Shown here piece by piece: positions 25,110-37,200 of a stretch of 64,000 nt of DNA. This DNA comes from Cliona cf. orientalis (taxonomy: Eukaryota > Porifera > Demospongiae > Clionaida > Clionaidae), in the NCBI GenBank assembly GCA_963930775.1, contig OZ005704.1, positions 6,138,001-6,202,000 of the forward strand, read 5' to 3'. A program made the translations under genes and the position numbers. Under the pieces are notes generated by a model. The model was not told the DNA's origin. It saw only the letters and a list, made by a program, of their open reading frames with translations, and searched no databases. Each line of letters starts with the position of its first letter. Within the stretch, counting starts at the first letter, position 1.

Positions 25110-26701
25110 ATGGAAGGAGGTCGCAGTGGAAAGTTTGGTGTGCGTATTCGCAAGATGAAGCCCGAGCCCATCACCATCAAGAGACGCAGGCGTCAAGCCT
25201 GGGGGAAGTACGAGAAGAAGGAGGAGACTGTGATGGGAACCCTCCTCGTCTCCTTGATCTGCTTCAAGATATTCTGCATCAGCCGAAAGAATCGCTACGT
25301 TGAGAGCGATGATGAGGATGATGATGAGAGTGCTACCACAACCAATCCTGCCCCCACTCAGGTATGCACTGTATCATGCCTACATGCATGCATGGAATGT
25401 CCACCCATAGATTTGAGATCAGTAGTGGAAGGTATAAACAAACTAAGGTGCATGCATGCAACTATATTATACTATAAACTAATAATGTATGACATTGTGC
25501 TACATTTTTTTCCTCTCTTAGACTGGAGGCACTGATGTCAATGGATCCTTCTCTTCTGCCATTATTGATGGCCCTTATGACTACTCTGCTCAGCCAAGCA
25601 ACCTTGAGTAAGTCACATAGCAAACTAATAATCAAAAGAGAGTATAATAAAATATGAGAGCACAATAATTCTTATTGTGGCCATTATTAATAGTATAATC
25701 TACTCCACACTACACAACGTGCAGGTACCCGGACGATGTATCCTCTTCCCTGCCTGGTGCAGTAGGAGAAGCTGACCCACCTGCTGTTGTTGCTGCCATT
25801 GCTGCTCCTACCTCCCTGCCGCTGGTCTCCATGCAACAAGCCACCGCCGATCTCGAGGGACAAGTGCTCAACCTGGGAGACCTGGAGCTCACCAGCCTAC
25901 CTTCTTGTGAGTAGTATTATTAGACGGTCTAGATCCTATTTTTAGGGTATAATCTCATGGATCAGCCTCTCCACCTTTATCGTAGGAGGGGCTGGTCCAA
26001 GTGATTTTTAAGTATACCATAATATAGCCGCAATCATGCATGCAGTACTAGTTTAAGTCATCACATCTATTTCAACAGGTGAAACCTTGAGTTCTGCTCC
26101 AAACGAGCAGAAGAAAGAGAGTGATAAGAAGCAAAAGAAGAAGGATAAGAAGAAGAAAAAGGATTCCAAGAAAACAGAAAAGCAGGCTGCTGTGGAGAAG
26201 AAAAAGAAGTCCTCTAAAGCAAAGGACAAAAAGAAATCAAAGGACGATCTGAGCTCCAAGATACCCTCCATGAAGGAATGGGCCAAGCAGGAAGAAATAA
26301 AGAAAAAGATCGAGAAAAAGCAGCAGAAGAAGGAACTTAAGGAGGAGAAGCAGAAACAGAAGCAAATGGAGAAACTAGTTGCTAAAGCTGAGAAGCAGAA
26401 GAAAGCCCAGAAGCTTAAGGAGGAGAAGGAGATAAAGAAGGCAGAAAAGGAGGCAGCCAAAGCTAAGAAGGCTTCAGAGAAGGCAGAGAAGACAGTTGCT
26501 AAGGCTAAGGAGGCAGCTGCCAAGGCAGAGGCCAAGAAAAAGGAGAAGCATTCGAAATGGGAGCGTAGAATGCAACAGATGTTGGAAGAGTCTGATAAGC
26601 AGTTGGCAGCTGATCTGGAGAAAGAGAGGATGAACACTGAGGAGAGAATGAGACAGCAAACAGAGGCTTTGCAGCCGTCCACGCTTGCCGCTGCTCCCTA
26701 A
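25110..26701 (+). CDS. Lysine-rich protein B with KEW motif and charged helix
   Basis: No known family recognised; about 380 aa. Exons: 25110-25361, 25522-25607, 25725-25906, 26079-26701. The N-terminus is basic (IKRRRRQAWGKYEKK), followed by a short hydrophobic stretch (about residues 41-57, VMGTLLVSLICFKIFCI) that might be a membrane segment, then an acidic run (ESDDEDDDES). The middle is Ala/Pro-rich. The last exon is an almost uninterrupted Lys/Glu/Ala helix, probably a coiled coil or single alpha-helix, that starts with IPSMKEWAKQE. That motif matches gene A (1-2149). An AATAAA follows at 26795. Basic clusters would suit a nuclear or nucleic-acid-associated protein, but this is not shown. 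Confidence 0.8.
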
Positions 26702-26794
26702 TTAACTTAACTATAATAATTATACTTTTAATTGTGTGACTCCCTTAATTATTTCTGTAATCATTGCACCTATGTTTTCTTGATTTTTTCAAAA

Positions 26795-26800
26795 AATAAA
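26795..26800 (+). terminator. Poly(A) signal of gene B
   Basis: AATAAA about 95 bp after the stop codon of gene B and 115 bp before the convergent stop codon at 26915. Confidence 0.6.
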
Positions 26801-26914
26801 AAGAGAATTAAGGCGAACCATGCGTGGCAATTTCTTTACACATCAACTATAGCATTGAACAGGTGTAGTACTAGTTTGTGTGATGGTCATTCTCTATGGC
26901 ATGCTTTCGTCAAA

Positions 26915-27113
26915 TTAAAATTTCAACTGTTCTTTCTTCTCCGGTGAGTATTCCTCAATCACTCCGCTGGTTTCAGAGTTTCCCACTCTTGTCACCTTAA
27001 CCTCAAACTCTGGCGTGTATCTAGTCATGTTGGAGTCCCAGTTGAACACTATGAACAGCACTAGCCACACTGCCAGACCAGCAAAAGCAAAGTAGATCAA
27101 TAGAGAGAAGGCC

Positions 27114-27148
<35 letters not shown>

Positions 27149-30100
27149 GAACTGTGGCAGCATACGTGTATGTAGTCTCATGCCCCGCCTCTTCTGTCCC
27201 CACAAGATTAGTCAGCTAGGTGGCATTGATGAAAATTAATGAACTACTCTGAGGGCAATAAAAAAAAGAACAGTAACAAGTATAAAAAATTGAAGGATGA
27301 AGTAGGGATGGCAGTGTCAAAAAATACACAAACAAGACTTGCTTTTCTCAATAATTAATATCATACACTTCTGATTCAGTATGTAAAGTGTCGCCATATC
27401 GATCCATGGGTATAATAATATTATGGAATTGATTTTCCATTCCTGCATGTGCCCCATATATAATACATGTGTGCATGGCTACTCCATAAGCAAGCGTAGG
27501 GATGTATAGTGAATGTGATACGTTATCCCTACAAATCTTGTTTATGTACTTTTGGCACTGCCATCCCTAATCCTTCAATTTTATTCATTACCCCGCGCGC
27601 ATGCGCAAGGGGGTAAAGTGATTGGTCGAGTCGTCGTCGTTGTTGTTGTCGTTGTTAGCACAAAAATCGCCATATCTCAAGGTCTAGGCACCTGAGCGAC
27701 TAATAAGCACAATGAATCAGTCGCATTTGGCGAAAAACAAGCTTCAGTGTGCCTCGAATCGAGGGATATGGTCCACGAGCGTCACAAATAGTGCCTTTTT
27801 GTTAGCCTTCGTAACCACGCCTATCGACAGTGCCCACTCAATGCATTATGCATACAGGCCTTGTGCTTTCTGCTCATGCGCATAGCATTGAATAATTATG
27901 GATGGTAAAGGTCGTCAATAATGCTAGTGGCACACGTTTGGCAGACTGGAATGCAAAGCCCCATCGAATCACATGAATCAGAATGTAAGATACCTATATC
28001 TACATCTGGTGCAGAGAGAGATTCAATGATGTTTTGGCTGATATCACCAAGAGCCCTATATTATACAACCAGGGGCTTATGTGGTCTATAAGTCCTTGAT
28101 ACAATCAAGCAACAACAAAAGCAGACCTATGGATTGCACAATGTGCGCGCGGGGTATGTGCTCTATAGAGCTCTAGTTTATACTTGTTATCATTATAGTT
28201 GTGTGCATCAGCAGAAAATACAATAGTGGCCTAGAGTAGGCACAGTTGATAGGCGTGGCCAATAAAATTCAGTGTTTGTGTTACTCGTGGGCCTTGCCAA
28301 ACAATTCTAAAGCATAATGAAGCCAGTTTATTGTGCATACAGATCCTAGATCTCGAGATTCGGTGATTTCGTGGTAACGATGACTTAACGACAAATAAAA
28401 CCAATTGGATTACCCACTTGCACATGCTCCAGAATTTCCTTTATATAGAGGCTCCCCTGCAACAATGACATTAATTTTATTAGAGTAACCTGTGACCTTT
28501 TACATACATGTACATGTACACATGTAACACACCACTCACAGCAGCTGCTGAGGTAGTTGATACAATTCCTCCTATGTTGAACATAGCGTTCTGCTCGGGG
28601 CTGTCGGCTTGGCCCATCCAATACCTCCACTCGCTGGCATGAACAGCCAGCGGGACACCGCCGCTGAAGAACGCCAAACCAGTCACCACCTTAATCACAA
28701 CATCCTGTGGAAACGATACCGTACTTAATCTAATACTATGCATGGAAAAAAAAATTAATTTCAATTTTGAAAAATGTGCGTTTTTCTGGTAAAGGTCGTC
28801 AATCACTCCGTTATGAGAATTCGTAAAATGCTAATTTATTGCGTTAAATTGGATCATGCATTGTATTCGATTTACTACGGTAAGCCACACTAGCCAGCTT
28901 AAACTGCAGCCATAAGACAGGAAATAAGATAGAAAGACATAATATTATAATATTATGACATTGTACGTAGCCTGTATCAGTCAGGACACATCAACCAGGA
29001 AACGATCACACACATGTGTGCCACCCACATGTACGTACTACATCCGATAGAGGAATCAAAGCATGGCCACTTTGGTCCCTGTATCGACGTCCAAGAGTGC
29101 TGTGCTATAATACTATACAAGTACAGTTGGACCTCCAAACAAATGGTCACTTTGGGAACAATATAAATTCAGCTGTTTTGTCCCTTATAGAGAGGTTGTC
29201 CTCTTCTCAGAGGTTCTCAGTGAATAGAAACTATAGGAAATGATAGTTTTTGGGACCCCAAACAGTGTCCTTTACAGAGAGGTTTAACATACAGTGTTGA
29301 GGGTCCTTTATTAGAGGTTCGACTGTACTAGGTACGGAGAGTCTACACCCACTAGCTGTCATCATACATAAAATTATATCAAAATTCATTAGGTTACTAT
29401 CAATCCCAAACCTAAGGGGCAACTATCTCAATACCTGCTCAGGCAAACCTAAACCCATACAGCAAAAGGCAGAGCCACTTACATGTAGGTGCAATGTTAC
29501 ATAGTACGTTGTTTGCTTTAGGCAGCTGGATGCATATGAGTAGCTATAAGTACTCTACCAATTGCTTGGATTACTCAATTGAGAGTTCTTCATAGTAAAC
29601 CACCTGGTCCTCCGCTGCCACCCCCACCCCAAAGGTCAAAGTTTACTTCTGAAGATGCTACTAAGAAAAAGGGCGGTACACAAAATTAATGAGCACAATA
29701 TTAATTATTTACATTTAGGGGGTTTCAAAGTATACAAAATCTTTATAGATAAGATACTACTGACCATGTACAACTGTACCAGTGATGATAACAATACTGG
29801 GAAACCACGGCAAAAATTGGCTACTCAATCCAGGGACTAGTAGCAAGGATACAGTTGTGCTCTATAGCCAAAGTTCATGTGAACGTGAACTATACAGAGA
29901 GCAACGCTGTCCTTCACCATACTGTGAAGGCGACGTTGAGTTCCTGCAATTGTGCCACCTGGGGCCATACATGAAGTTGCTCTGATTGATAGATTTTCAC
30001 CTACACTTGCCCTGACACTAGGAAGTAAATCTCACCCACGTAAAAGGCTACATATACCTACAATCCAATTCCAGTTGCACTATGCTAGTGAGGGGCTACC

Positions 30101-32289
30101 ACACACAATCAATGCCTTTGCTAATAGAGAGTCAGATCAGAATCCACCATACTATAATGCAGAGACACAAAATTAATTCCATTCAGGAAGCAATTATCAT
30201 GCAAGCCAAGTGATTATGACATACATGTACACATGTAACTCTCTTGTGCTGAGTTGTAGCCTTACAAGCAGCCTAGTAGCTGGCAGGGATTGAAGCAGGC
30301 AAAACCCCATCCATACTGCAAGGTCAACAAGAGCATTGCAGCATCTAATTTATGCACAGTTAAGGGGTGCAGAGGACCCATGCTAATGGATCTTTGCCCT
30401 GTAGGTCAGGTATATACTTGTGTCCATGTAAACAATGTCTTGCCAATCAGTCAGTGTGCAAGAATGTTCAATTAGGTAAACAAGTTCAGAGTCCTGAGTA
30501 ATTTAATTGGCTGCCTATTGAATATGGAATTGCCAGATTACTATGCATAATTGTTTTCCAATACAATGATAAACCCAGTTAACAAAGGACTTATTATAAT
30601 TATCATTATGAAAGCAAGTCCCACTGTCGGGATTGCCATAAGTACATGTAGCTGGAGGTTCCACATTATAGGAGTATATATTAAGGACTACTATTATTTA
30701 GTTCCACTATCAGACATATACTGTCAGGAACATTTCACATACATTGTACAGCACTGTACGTGGAAGTCCAGTATGTATATCTTCCACGATAAATCCCATA
30801 AACCCTTAGGGGTAACCATCCATCCCAGTGCCTGTTGAGCTCACATCACTGAATAATTATAGTACATGTATACATACACAATGTACACGTAGCCATATAT
30901 AGCTTCACTCATTATTCCTAGTAGCCTCATCCCCAGGCCACTCCCATATTTTTGACGATACTCGCAGGCGCTAAAAAAGATCGGGGAGCCTGGGGTTGAG
31001 GCTAATTCTTAGGGCAACCTATATACATCATCGATTACAGTACATACACGTGCGTAGCAGGTTCACTCACTATTCCCAGGGCGAGCTTGATGTGCTCAAT
31101 CACCCAGGTGAAGTTCAAGAAGCGAACGATCAGCAGAAACACCTCCAGGGGCACGACGATGAGGGTGACCAGGAGGAGCCAGCCGGAAGGAGACCGAGTG
31201 TTGAACCTGAGCGATTCTATGGGGTCCACCTGAGTCCTAGGAGCACTCAGAGCTCCCACTGCGGCCGCCACAAGAATGAACACTAATAAAGACATAACCT
31301 GCAAGGAATAGTCCAGAGTTGATAAACATTAGAAAGGGGTTGGATGGGGGAGAGGGGGGTACTTAGCTTTATACCGTAGGTCGGGTTTTAATTGCGAGTA
31401 TCTATTAATTGCGAATTGAGTTTTTTTTCTATGTTTCACAATTAATAGATTCGCAAACATAAACGTGCACGTATACTATGGTGCAGTATGGGGTCGTCCA
31501 TCGCAATTATTGGATTCGCAATTTGGCCGGACTTGACTAGAACACAATTATTAAACTACGCAATTAAAACCCGTCCTACGGTACTCAGAATTTTTTTGTG
31601 TTTTTTATAACAATGTGAATCTCATTTGCCAGCTCTGATAATCACATAATTTATGAAAACTATTTCATACGCACGAGTGGGTATACATTCAACTACATGT
31701 ATGATACTGATTACTACCAAGCGTTATATATAAATTATACTCAGACTCTTGCTACTTGTTTAATACTAGATAGCAGGTACATGTGTAGCTGGCCAAAACT
31801 CCAGGCAATTCTGGGTCCTCAGTATACAATAAGAGCATGCAGCTTAAATTCAAGCACTAAATTTAGTAGCTACCACCATAATTTGTGATACGTGGCTAGC
31901 GATGCCTTGAGGCATATAGCCAGAAGCTAATGAACCAGGTATATTAAAACATCATTAAAACATAGAGCTGCAAGCCTGATCAGCAAAACCATTGAAAAGG
32001 TGATTTATACAGTCATGCAATATCGGGTAGATTACTCTTTAATAACCATTATATTATGGTCCGCGGAACCAAAAAATTTTAATCCACTAGGACCACTTTT
32101 TAATATCCGAACATTTTCTGTCCAGGCGAGGGCTTATTCGGGCGAGCTTTCAGGTGTCAGATCACAGATCGTCAGATTATCTTTGTGTATTTATAAACTC
32201 ACTATGCATAATACTCTGAGGGAGACCTCCACGATTCCCTGCCAAAACTTGACTAGCGCCGTGCTAGGATGGACGGAGAAAGCACCCAT
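26915..32289 (-). CDS. Four-helix membrane protein, MARVEL-like
   Basis: About 238 aa. Exons (minus): 32289-32203, 31298-31071, 28704-28540, 28456-28418, 27112-26915. All introns are phase 0 with GTGAGT-type donors. Hydrophobic segments: about 20-47 (spanning exons 1-2, MSLLVFILVAAAVGAL), 61-83 (GWLLLVTLIVVPLEVFLLIV), one in exon 3 (VVTGLAFFSGGVPLAV, with a weaker NIGGIVSTTSAAAVS), and the last exon (LIYFAFAGLAVWLVLFIVF). A charged cytosolic tail follows. Size and topology resemble MARVEL or other small tetraspan proteins, but no family signature is decisive. The ATG at 32289 was chosen because the second exon begins at an acceptor, so its own Met is internal. Head to head with the TRAF gene; convergent with gene B. 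Confidence 0.8.
27113..27145. repeat. GA/CT microsatellite at splice acceptor
   Basis: An AG repeat on plus, read as CT on the transcribed strand. It forms the polypyrimidine tract directly before the last exon of the four-helix protein (acceptor CTCTAG). Confidence 0.85.
27589..28176. mobile_element. Long copy of CCCCGCGCGC-ended repeat
   Basis: Starts TACCCCGCGCGCATGCGCAA and has inverted end GCGCGCGGGGTA at about 28145-28156. Like the copy at 2353-2642, it continues with TGTGCTCTATAGAGCTCTAG. It is about twice as long as that copy. The interior carries GGTAAAGGTCGTCA (about 27904). It lies in an intron of the four-helix gene. Confidence 0.65.
28717..28882. mobile_element. CCGTA-type MITE with GGTAAAGGTCGTC core
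   Basis: The left end TACCGTACTTAATCTAATAC and right end GATTTACTACGGTA are inverted; internal GCATGG/CATGC blocks continue the symmetry. The core has CTGGTAAAGGTCGTCAATCA. It is closely related to the element at 55674-55837. Confidence 0.7.
29122..29328. mobile_element. MITE with ACAGTTGGACCTC ends
   Basis: The left end is TACAGTTGGACCTCC and the right end is TAGAGGTTCGACTGTA, roughly inverted. The interior has repeated AGAGAGGTT and GGACCCC-type blocks. Related fragments are visible near 6010-6120 and 10490-10580. Confidence 0.5.
30922..31004. repeat. Small foldback of the AGCCTC type
   Basis: TAGCCTCATCCCCAGGC at the left is inverted as GCCTGGGGTTGAGGCTA at the right. The total is about 83 bp. 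It lies just before the 31071 exon boundary. Confidence 0.65.
31372..31583. mobile_element. TA-flanked CCGTA-type MITE
   Basis: The ends TACCGTAGGTCGGGTTTTAA and TTAAAACCCGTCCTACGGTA are inverted with one mismatch. The interior alternates AATTGCGA and TCGCAATT. It lies in intron 1 of the four-helix gene. Confidence 0.8.
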
Positions 32290-32458
32290 CTTCTGTTCAC
32301 AACACTGTGAGCTGCTTGCACTTGCACTGCTCTGAGTGGTGGGAGTGGTCGATAAAATTAATTATTAATTTTTTTTGCATAACTTCCCGGTTTGATCCAT
32401 TTTAGCGAAATACAAGAATTTTAGACCATACAAACTATTGATCCTTGCATTAGCTGAC
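32290..32458. promoter_or_regulatory. Short divergent promoter, four-helix gene / TRAF
   Basis: Only 169 bp separate the two start codons. An ETS-like site (CTTCCCGG, about 32384-32391) is visible. There is no TATA box. The proximity suggests a shared bidirectional promoter. Confidence 0.55.
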
Positions 32459-33802
32459 ATGGCACGCAGACAGCTGCTCAGTGGATATGACTGTGAATTC
32501 ATTGAAAAACCTCCCAAACCATTTCAATACGAGTGTCCTGTGTGTCTGCTTATCCTCAGGGAGCCCTACCAAGCCACCTGCTGTGGGTACAGCTTCTGTC
32601 GCGCGTGCATTAAGCAAATCAAGACCAGTTCACATGCTGAGCTGCAGTGTCCATGTTGTAAGAAAGTGGATTTCCACAGTTACCCGAACAAGGGACTGCA
32701 AAGGTCCTTGAATGAACTTAGAGTTCTCTGTGCTAACCAAAAGAAAGGCTGTGAATGGATTGGAGAGTTAGGAAAGATGGATGATCACCTTGATCTGGGT
32801 TCTCCCTCTTTATTAAGTAAAGGCTGCCAATATGTTGACGTGAAGTGTATCTATTGTTCTGAGTCGATGCGACGTTTAGATATCCAGGCTCATGTGAAAG
32901 AGGACTGCCGCAAACGTCCTTATAGCTGCAACTACTGTGGAAACTACGACTCGGATTTTGAAGATGTTTCCACCAACCACATACCTGTGTGTGGCCTTTA
33001 TCCAGTAGATTGCCCTAATAAGTGTGGCAGGGTCATCCAGCGTCAGTACGCCGAGAAACACATTTCCAATGAGTGTCCGATGACTGTTGTAGATTGCGCA
33101 TTCAAGATTGTTGGTTGCTCAGTCAGGCTACCTGAAAAGGATATGCCTACCCACATAGCAGAGAGTGTAAGTGCTCATTTGTTGCTCCAAATGACAAGCT
33201 ACAAGCAGTTGGTGACCCGGTTAGAAGAGGAGAACAAGATACTAAAGAAAGACAACAAACTCCTGCACCAAAGACTCGATAAACAGCAGCTTCAGATAAC
33301 TGTACTAACTGAGCACCTTCAAACACTCCACAGCACACCCGTGGCTCCAGTCAATTTCATAATGGTGGGATTTGATGCACATCGGAGGGACGGTACGAGT
33401 TGGTTTTCTCCCCCTTTCTACACCCACCTTGAAGGTTACAAGATGTACATGGAGATTGACGCCAATGGTTATGGTGAGGGTGAAGGCACGCATGTCTCTG
33501 TATACATAAGCTTGATGCGTGGAGAATTTGACAATCAGCTTCCATGGCCGTTTCGTGGCAACGTGACGATCAATTTTCTTAATCAGATGTTGTCAGGGGA
33601 TGAAGAGGAGCCTGACTACACTGATATACTTCCATTCAACCATGAAATACCACGGAGGTATACTAGTAGAGTGGTAGATGACGAGTACCCAGATGACGTT
33701 TACGGCTTCGATATGTTCTGTTCCCATGCCGACCTAGTACCGGCCTACCTGAGTGATGACTGTCTCAGAGTGTGCATAGAAGTAGATACCCACACTTATT
33801 AA
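32459..33802 (+). CDS. TRAF-family protein, single exon
   Basis: 447 aa. TRAF proteins relay receptor signals to NF-kB and MAPK and can act as E3 ligases. RING-like N-terminus at residues 26-67 (CPVC..CCGYSFCRAC..CPCC), in which the usual His of C3HC4 is Tyr44. TRAF-type zinc fingers follow at about 110-235 (repeated C-x(2-5)-C..H..C blocks). A short coiled coil spans about 255-295 (LEEENKILKKDNKLL). The MATH/TRAF-C domain runs to the end (HLEGYKMYMEIDANG, VSVYISLMRGEFD, LPWPF). The ATG at 32459 is used; the frame opens slightly upstream without another ATG. Lack of introns, unlike every neighbour, suggests retrocopy origin or intron loss. Confidence 0.93.
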   Translation: MARRQLLSGYDCEFIEKPPKPFQYECPVCLLILREPYQATCCGYSFCRACIKQIKTSSHAELQCPCCKKVDFHSYPNKGLQRSLNELRVLCANQKKGCEWIGELGKMDDHLDLGSPSLLSKGCQYVDVKCIYCSESMRRLDIQAHVKEDCRKRPYSCNYCGNYDSDFEDVSTNHIPVCGLYPVDCPNKCGRVIQRQYAEKHISNECPMTVVDCAFKIVGCSVRLPEKDMPTHIAESVSAHLLLQMTSYKQLVTRLEEENKILKKDNKLLHQRLDKQQLQITVLTEHLQTLHSTPVAPVNFIMVGFDAHRRDGTSWFSPPFYTHLEGYKMYMEIDANGYGEGEGTHVSVYISLMRGEFDNQLPWPFRGNVTINFLNQMLSGDEEEPDYTDILPFNHEIPRRYTSRVVDDEYPDDVYGFDMFCSHADLVPAYLSDDCLRVCIEVDTHTY

Positions 33803-34237
33803 ATATAGAGCTGACCTTCGAGTTTTTCAGTCTAGCTATTAATCTTTGTTGTGCTTTCAGGTTTTCTCCCAAGTTTAGCAATGCTGATTTTTGTCAAATC
33901 AATTGTCTCCGACAAAGAAATATTACATTTTTAATTCCACATCAGCATGATCATAGTCCCCACATATGCTAGAGCTTTGCCTACAACTGGCATGCACAAG
34001 TTAAGCTAAGTGGAATCAGTTTGAAATTGAGCTCAATTTGAGCAACTCATGATCATGTGTATCTGTTGCGCATACATGATGCATACCAGCAGCTGTCATA
34101 ATTATTATAATACTGTATATACAGTCCTGTATTAGACTTGCATGAATAATTATAATAATATAACATGATTGATGAATGATATGAATGTAATTGGAGTGAA
34201 CTGAGCTGATTAGTGGTGTTAATAATAATAATTATTA
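33803..34237. other. Intergenic, no gene seen
   Basis: 435 bp of AT-rich sequence between the convergent TRAF and P450 genes. It contains the 3' ends of both transcripts. No open frame or element was recognised. Confidence 0.7.
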
Positions 34238-37200
34238 TTAAGTTCTGTGTTTCAGGTAAAGTGGTAGAGTTCCAGCTGGTCGGACAAGCAATGAAAATTT
34301 AACATCCATTTTTCTCAAATCAGTTCCCAACATAAACTTCTGTGTCACCTGTGAAATTATAATCATGTTTCGAATTCAGTCCATGCACTTAATCAAAATT
34401 AATGAGATAGTCTAGTCTTACCTGACAGAGCAGCAATTTGAGCTGCAGTTCTGCCAACCTTTTGCCTAAAAAAAAGAAAAGTAAAAATTCGGTATCTACA
34501 CTCTTATATATATTGTGCAATAAATTTAATGTTACCGTAGCAATTGCGTGGTCCAAATCCGAAGGGTAGCAAGGCAAATGGGTTTGGCTTATCTCTTGCC
34601 CATCTCGCAGGGTCAAAGTTCTCTGGGTTCGGGAAGAGCTTCTCATTCTTACCAACAACAGAGTTTAGGTATGCAACATTAGTCTGCAGAATTGTAGATT
34701 GCACACAATATTGATTACTTCACACTAATAATTAATATTGTTATGCCAGTCATGCGCAATGTACCTCAGCTGGAATGTGGTAGCCCATCAGGGTAGTTTC
34801 TTTCGTCAGCACTCTTGCATTCATTGGGGAAGCAGATAGCATCCTGCACGAGAGGCACATTCATGCAAGCTTAATAAGTGTAGCTATGACAGCTGCAGGC
34901 ATGCATGCACAAATTGATTAGATGATGGCACATTCATGTTAGATACCTGGAATAATTTCATAGTAATGCTGAATGAGCTAATTAAGTTACCTGAATGACT
35001 CCATCACGCAGCCTTTTAGATAAGGCATGTTAGTCAGATCCTCCACTGTGGGGTGAGTTCTGTCTCCCAGAACTGATTGAATCTCCTCGTAGAGTCTCTC
35101 TTGAGCCTGTGGATTCTTTGCCATAAAGTAGAGCATGAATGCAGCCTGGCTGGATGTCTACAAATAAAGGAACAATGAATATGTCAGCCCATGAAGTACT
35201 ATGTGTACTACTATAAGCATATGTGCCTAGCCATAGGGTCATATATTGCATTATAGTATGAGGGTCCGGCTCACAAGACTATAATATTATAAGAGGGGGT
35301 CACCCACGGCCCCAGTGGGGAGAATGGCTTTATAATACTCTGCAATCATGCCAAGCCATACTTACACTGTCTACTCCAGCAGTGAACATGTCCGTAGCTG
35401 ACAACAGTGCTTCCATCTCGGTCAATCTTCCGTCCCTGAGCCACTGCTCCAGCAGCCCCTGGACCTCACTCTCCTCTCCTGACTGGATCTTTTCATAGAC
35501 CCTCTTGGCATGTTTCATACCAAAACCCCTCGTTATCTGAAAGTAAGATCATAATCAGAAAATTCAGTCACGTCATTTAAAAGTTAACCCTCATCTCTGT
35601 GTTATGCTAGTGCTTTGCTTTTACAAAGTGCTCTTATGGCAACTACGGAATCAGGGATCAGATGTCAATGTGATTAATGAAGACATTATCAAACTCCATC
35701 AATGGTATGTCTCATTCCTTTAGACATAACAATATTTTATGTCACCAGCACCAAGGATGCTTCAGTATCCTTGGCTCTGCTGACCAAACGCACGTCAGTC
35801 TAGCCATATGGTTACCAATGGATTGTGCTTTGAAGGGTATGGCTTTAAAAATGAATTTCTAAGGTTAGCAATCAGCATTATTTTGTATACTCAGTCTGGT
35901 TAATTAATCACTTCAGCACATACTCTTGGCTTGGTTATAGTCAACATCACTTTGTACACAAGTATCACGTTTAAAAGGTATGCCATACTCACTATGGAGA
36001 ACTTGGGCTTACCATGATAGCCTTCCTGAAGTCACGAAAAAGCCTATTTGGGTAGAGTTTATAGAATGGTGGCTCAACTATCATCTTGCCAAAGCAATCG
36101 AAACACAGGGTAACTCCCTCGATGAACTGTTCTGTGTCCTTTGTAGGGGAGTCAAACACGTGGAGGTCCGTATCAAACACAAACTTGGCACTCACTGTTG
36201 ATGAAAAGTGCATGTATAGAGTTACAAAGAAGTGAATGTTTTGCAGTATCTATACGGTATCCATGGCAACGTACATTCAACGAGAAGCCTTCTCAGAGGC
36301 ATGACGATGTCAGTAATTGTGTCATTTTTGTCCCGGGTAGATTTCAGATGCTCAGTGAAGCGAATAAGAACATCATTCAGTCCAGGAGTGTACAGTTTTA
36401 CGTTGCCTGGCAACATCTGCTTGCTGACGGCACTCCTCCCTCTCTTCCATTCCTCACCAGTTCTATTATAAGTTATCATCGATTATTATGTACCAGAAAA
36501 TAATATTATTATTATTATTGTGTTTAGGTGGCGTCTAAGTGATCCCCCCCCCCCCAAATTTAATTCCCCAGACGAAAGGAGATATCTGGTAATTTGATAA
36601 CGGATAAATGAAGGGAGGAGCAGCAGGGGTGCATGGGTGGGTCAGAGGGGGGTATCTCGGACAATAAAAACCTAATAAAACCACCTGACCTCATCACGCA
36701 CTGTTTTGACAAACTCATAAACCAAGAAATTATTATTAATGTTCGTCCTTATTGCTATAGCAACGTATACGCACTTGATGGCAAATGGTGGTGGGAGTTT
36801 CAGTTTGGCCAGGATCCACTCCAGATTTGGTGATAAGGTGTTTTCTCTCCGCGGATATCTTCCCTCAGCCCTCAGAATGTTCTCCAGCATGTTGGGATTG
36901 GCCATGTACACAAACCTGTTACCACCTACATAAATAATTTTGACGTTGTATGAGTGCATGTAGGTATTCATCATGATCATACCACAATTATAAGTAAATA
37001 TTAGTAGTGGAACGCCCTGCTTAGAATGTCTAGAATGTGCTGCAGCGGTGGTGATTCCTCCTACTCAATTATAATAATTATTATTATTATCAAAACAATA
37101 ATGTGGATGCCTCGGCAATTATTGGCTGTGGAACGCCAGCTTGTAATGCTTCCTCCTCATTAATTTACTGTACTAGAATCAAAGTAATAGTATGGATGCC

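Larger units (their letters stand above)
28705..31070. other. Large intron of four-helix gene, repeat-rich
   Basis: A 2.4-kb intron holding inverted-repeat elements at 28717, 29122 and 30922. I saw no further exon. Short open frames on plus have no domain or splice support. Confidence 0.6.

Noticed and set aside
26053..26682. 209-codon minus-strand frame opposite the last exon of gene B
   Set aside because: It is the complement of Lys/Glu-rich coding sequence, giving Phe/Ser/Leu-rich nonsense.
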